Assembly: GCA_004296775.1 (NCBI GenBank)
Contig: RHGE01000044.1
Location: forward strand, 1 to 51,630
Reading direction: 5' to 3'
DNA from: Marinilabiliaceae bacterium JC017
GTDB taxonomy: Bacteria; Bacteroidota; Bacteroidia; Bacteroidales; Marinilabiliaceae
DNA length: 51,630 bases
Shown here: positions 49,774 through 51,630 of the stretch, one piece after another
Layout: every line of letters starts with the position of its first letter
How positions within the stretch are numbered: position 1 is the stretch's first letter
Translations under genes and position numbers: made by a program
The notes under the pieces: model-generated
Told to the model about the DNA's origin: nothing
Seen by the model: the letters and a program-made list of their open reading frames with translations, nothing else
Database searches by the model: none

Positions 49774-51360
49774 ATGTGTGGATTTGCCGTTTATACAGGA
49801 AGTGACAAAATGGACAAACTGAGGTTTGCCCACGAGTTTAAGAAGGTTCAATACCGTGGACCCGACAACTCTACCACTAAAGATTTCGGAACAGAAGGCT
49901 GGATGGGCTTCCATCGCCTGAGTATTATGGATGTTTCAGCCAATGGCAATCAGCCACTTTCATATAAGCACCTTAATCTGGTATGTAATGGAGAGGTATA
50001 CAATTACCAGCAATTAAGAGCACAATACGAGACATCGTTTCCCTTTCAGTCCAACAGCGACAGTGAAGTAATTCTGCCATTGTTCCTGGACAAAGGAATC
50101 GAAGAGACCGCCAAAGCCCTGGATGCTGAATTTGTATTCGTCATCTACGATTCCGTAGCACGTAAGTATTTTGCTGCCCGTGATCCCATCGGAATCCGTC
50201 CGCTGTTTTATGGCCATTCAAAGGATGGAAACATCATGTTTGCCAGTGAAATGAAAGCACTGCATGAGCTGTGTCAAATCGTTAAACCTTTTCCTCCCGG
50301 ACACTATTATGACGGGGAGGCCATCAAATCCTACTGCGATATTACTCGTGTAAACAAGTTCGTGGACCATGAACAGGAGGAGATTTTCAGCAACATCAAC
50401 CACTTGCTTACCAAAGGCGTTGAAAAGCGCCTGCAGGCCGATGTCCCGGTGGGCTTTCTGCTTAGCGGCGGCCTCGACAGCAGTGTGGTGTGCGCCCTGG
50501 GGGCCCGCATGCTGGATAAACCCATCCGCACCTTTGCCGTTGGTATTGAAGACGATCCCATCGACACCAAATACGCCCGCGTGGTAGCCGATTACCTGGG
50601 AGCTGAACACACCGAAGTGCTGTTCACCAAACAAGAAATCTTCGATACGTTGAGCCACCTCATCTATAGCACGGAAACCTATGACATCACCACCATCCGT
50701 GCCTCCATGGGCATGTATCTGGTATGTAAATACATTTCGGAACATACCGATATCAAGGTTTTGATGACCGGTGAGATCAGCGATGAAATATTCGGGTATA
50801 AATACACCGATTTTGCCCCTACGCCTGAAGCCTTCCAGCAGGAAGCTCAAAAACGGCTGAGTGAAATCTACATTTACGATGTCCTACGGGCCGATCGCTG
50901 CATCTCCGCCAACGGGTTGGAAGCCCGCGTGCCTTTCGGCGACCTGGACTTTGTAAAATACGTGATGAGCATCCCGCCGGAAAAGAAGATGAACTATACC
51001 GGCATTGGCAAATACCTGCTGCGTAAAAGTTTCGAAGGCGATTACCTTCCCCACGACATTCTCTACCGCGAAAAGGCAGCCTTTTCCGATGCCGTGGGAC
51101 ACAGCGTGGTGGATTACCTGAAAGCCTATGCCGAAGAGATGTATTCCGATGATGACCTGAAGGCAGGCCAGAAAAGATATATGCATTCCAAACCCGTTTC
51201 CAAGGAGTCACTCATGTACCGCGATATTTTTGAGCTGCACTATCCCGGACGCAGCTATGTGGTGAAAGACTACTGGATGCCCAACAAGGAGTGGGAAAAC
51301 TGCAACGTCACCGACCCCAGCGCCCGTGTGTTGCCCAACTATGGAAAGAGCGGAGAGTAA
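49774..51360 (+). CDS. asnB: Asparagine synthetase B, glutamine-hydrolysing
   Basis: The 528-residue enzyme forms asparagine from aspartate, ATP and glutamine. MCGFAVY leaves Cys as the N-terminal nucleophile. The glutaminase domain (about 1-200) has RGPDNS, GFHRLSIMD (about 50-58) and CNGEVYN (about 72-78). The synthetase domain has the PP-loop LLSGGLDSSV (about 228-237), the specificity region MTGEISDEIFGYKYTDFAP (about 331-349; family form GEGSDE) and a final RVPFGD. Gly-Glu-Ile-Ser replaces the common GEGSDE, a small variation seen in some AsnB proteins. Length is slightly below E. coli AsnB (554). It is monocistronic. Its Cys contrasts with the Ser at the same site in the PurF-like protein at 819. 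Confidence 0.93.
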   Translation: MCGFAVYTGSDKMDKLRFAHEFKKVQYRGPDNSTTKDFGTEGWMGFHRLSIMDVSANGNQPLSYKHLNLVCNGEVYNYQQLRAQYETSFPFQSNSDSEVILPLFLDKGIEETAKALDAEFVFVIYDSVARKYFAARDPIGIRPLFYGHSKDGNIMFASEMKALHELCQIVKPFPPGHYYDGEAIKSYCDITRVNKFVDHEQEEIFSNINHLLTKGVEKRLQADVPVGFLLSGGLDSSVVCALGARMLDKPIRTFAVGIEDDPIDTKYARVVADYLGAEHTEVLFTKQEIFDTLSHLIYSTETYDITTIRASMGMYLVCKYISEHTDIKVLMTGEISDEIFGYKYTDFAPTPEAFQQEAQKRLSEIYIYDVLRADRCISANGLEARVPFGDLDFVKYVMSIPPEKKMNYTGIGKYLLRKSFEGDYLPHDILYREKAAFSDAVGHSVVDYLKAYAEEMYSDDDLKAGQKRYMHSKPVSKESLMYRDIFELHYPGRSYVVKDYWMPNKEWENCNVTDPSARVLPNYGKSGE

Positions 51361-51630
51361 CGTATTATATCAACGATTAATAGTTTAGTTGTTCGTTAAG
51401 CTTTTGTAATTAACTGAAAAAACAGTTCGTGCGTCTTTACTATTAAGGATTAAAAAACGAGATTGATGTAAATCAGTCTAAGGTCTATCATATAACAAGG
51501 TACCGATTGCAAATCGATGCTAGCAGGGGCAAACGCGAAGTCGCCCTTGAATATATCGACACTATAACACAAAAAGCCAAATGACGAGTCGGACCATGAT
51601 GTTGGGAAGCGGGGGAGCCGGTCAAATAAG
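51361..51630. repeat. Interspersed repeats at the right window edge
   Basis: GGTCTATCATATAACAAGG (51481-51499) recalls a motif near 680. GATTGCAAATCGATGCTAGC (51505-51524) is a relative of the motif at 45565, and GGGC/GCCC around 51529-51546 can pair. 51592-51630 (GGACCATGATGTTGGGAAGC onward) matches 8928-8970 and continues off the window. No gene and no terminator for asnB seen. Confidence 0.5.

Noticed and set aside
50218-50850. 210-codon minus-strand frame antisense to asnB
   Set aside because: Shadow of a well-conserved gene; no recognisable domain.
1-51630. tRNA or rRNA genes
   Set aside because: No T-loop/anticodon patterns or rRNA stretches were found by eye on either strand; a tRNA search program would settle it.

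Overview
The window comes from a chromosome of a Bacteroidota bacterium, most likely from the Marinilabiliales/Bacteroidales side; genus cannot be read from the sequence. Pointers are a type IX secretion C-terminal sorting domain on a giant metalloprotease, DUF3078, a 6-bladed beta-propeller lipoprotein, the yicC-gmk-nadD order, weak Shine-Dalgarno signals, and promoters of the Bacteroidetes form TTTG...TAnnTTTG. No rRNA, tRNA, CRISPR array, prophage or plasmid backbone was recognised.

Layout. 1-818: gene-free, interspersed repeats and two tandem terminator hairpins. 819-2225: PurF-like amidophosphoribosyltransferase whose N-terminal Cys is Ser. 2290-3009: repeat DNA, including a 21-bp tandem repeat readable as a heptad-repeat protein. 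3081-10118: an AT-rich accessory island bounded by two copies of a ~190-bp repeat. Inside it, 3375-7090 is organised exactly like an integron gene-cassette array: cassettes start G^TTNRNYNN, each carries a long palindromic attC-like site behind its gene(s), and the first bases of each cassette are complementary to the outer half-site behind its gene. No integrase is present. Cargo: a membrane protein plus a DUF2971 protein, a DUF4238 protein, an unknown protein, and a 55-aa protein next to a beta-propeller lipoprotein. 8440-10280 is a 1.8-kb graveyard of interspersed repeats.

10284-20294: S41 peptidase, small membrane protein/ABC ATPase pair, NarL-type two-component system, divergently placed CheY-like receiver plus methyl-accepting chemotaxis protein, GNAT, YitT. 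20535-24992: MFS transporter and PNGase F-like lipoprotein (operon), DUF3078 protein. 25288-29359: tryptophanase with a long leader, MATE exporter, lipoprotein, then a convergent MerR/B12-type regulator. 30555-35957: yicC-gmk-nadD operon, NifX-like and DUF134 proteins, 82-bp tandem repeats, carboxynorspermidine dehydrogenase. 36028-43623: a ~2,530-residue secreted M4 protease. 44500-45680: a REP-associated tyrosine transposase inside its own REP hairpins. 45838-51360: photolyase, sodium:solute symporter, GNAT, asparagine synthetase B. The window begins and ends inside copies of the same interspersed repeat family.

Most notable for follow-up: the integrase-less cassette array with divergent attC-like sites (3375-7090), the duplicated boundary repeat with a micro-ORF, the RAYT/REP unit, the 82-bp hairpin array and the tryptophanase leader.
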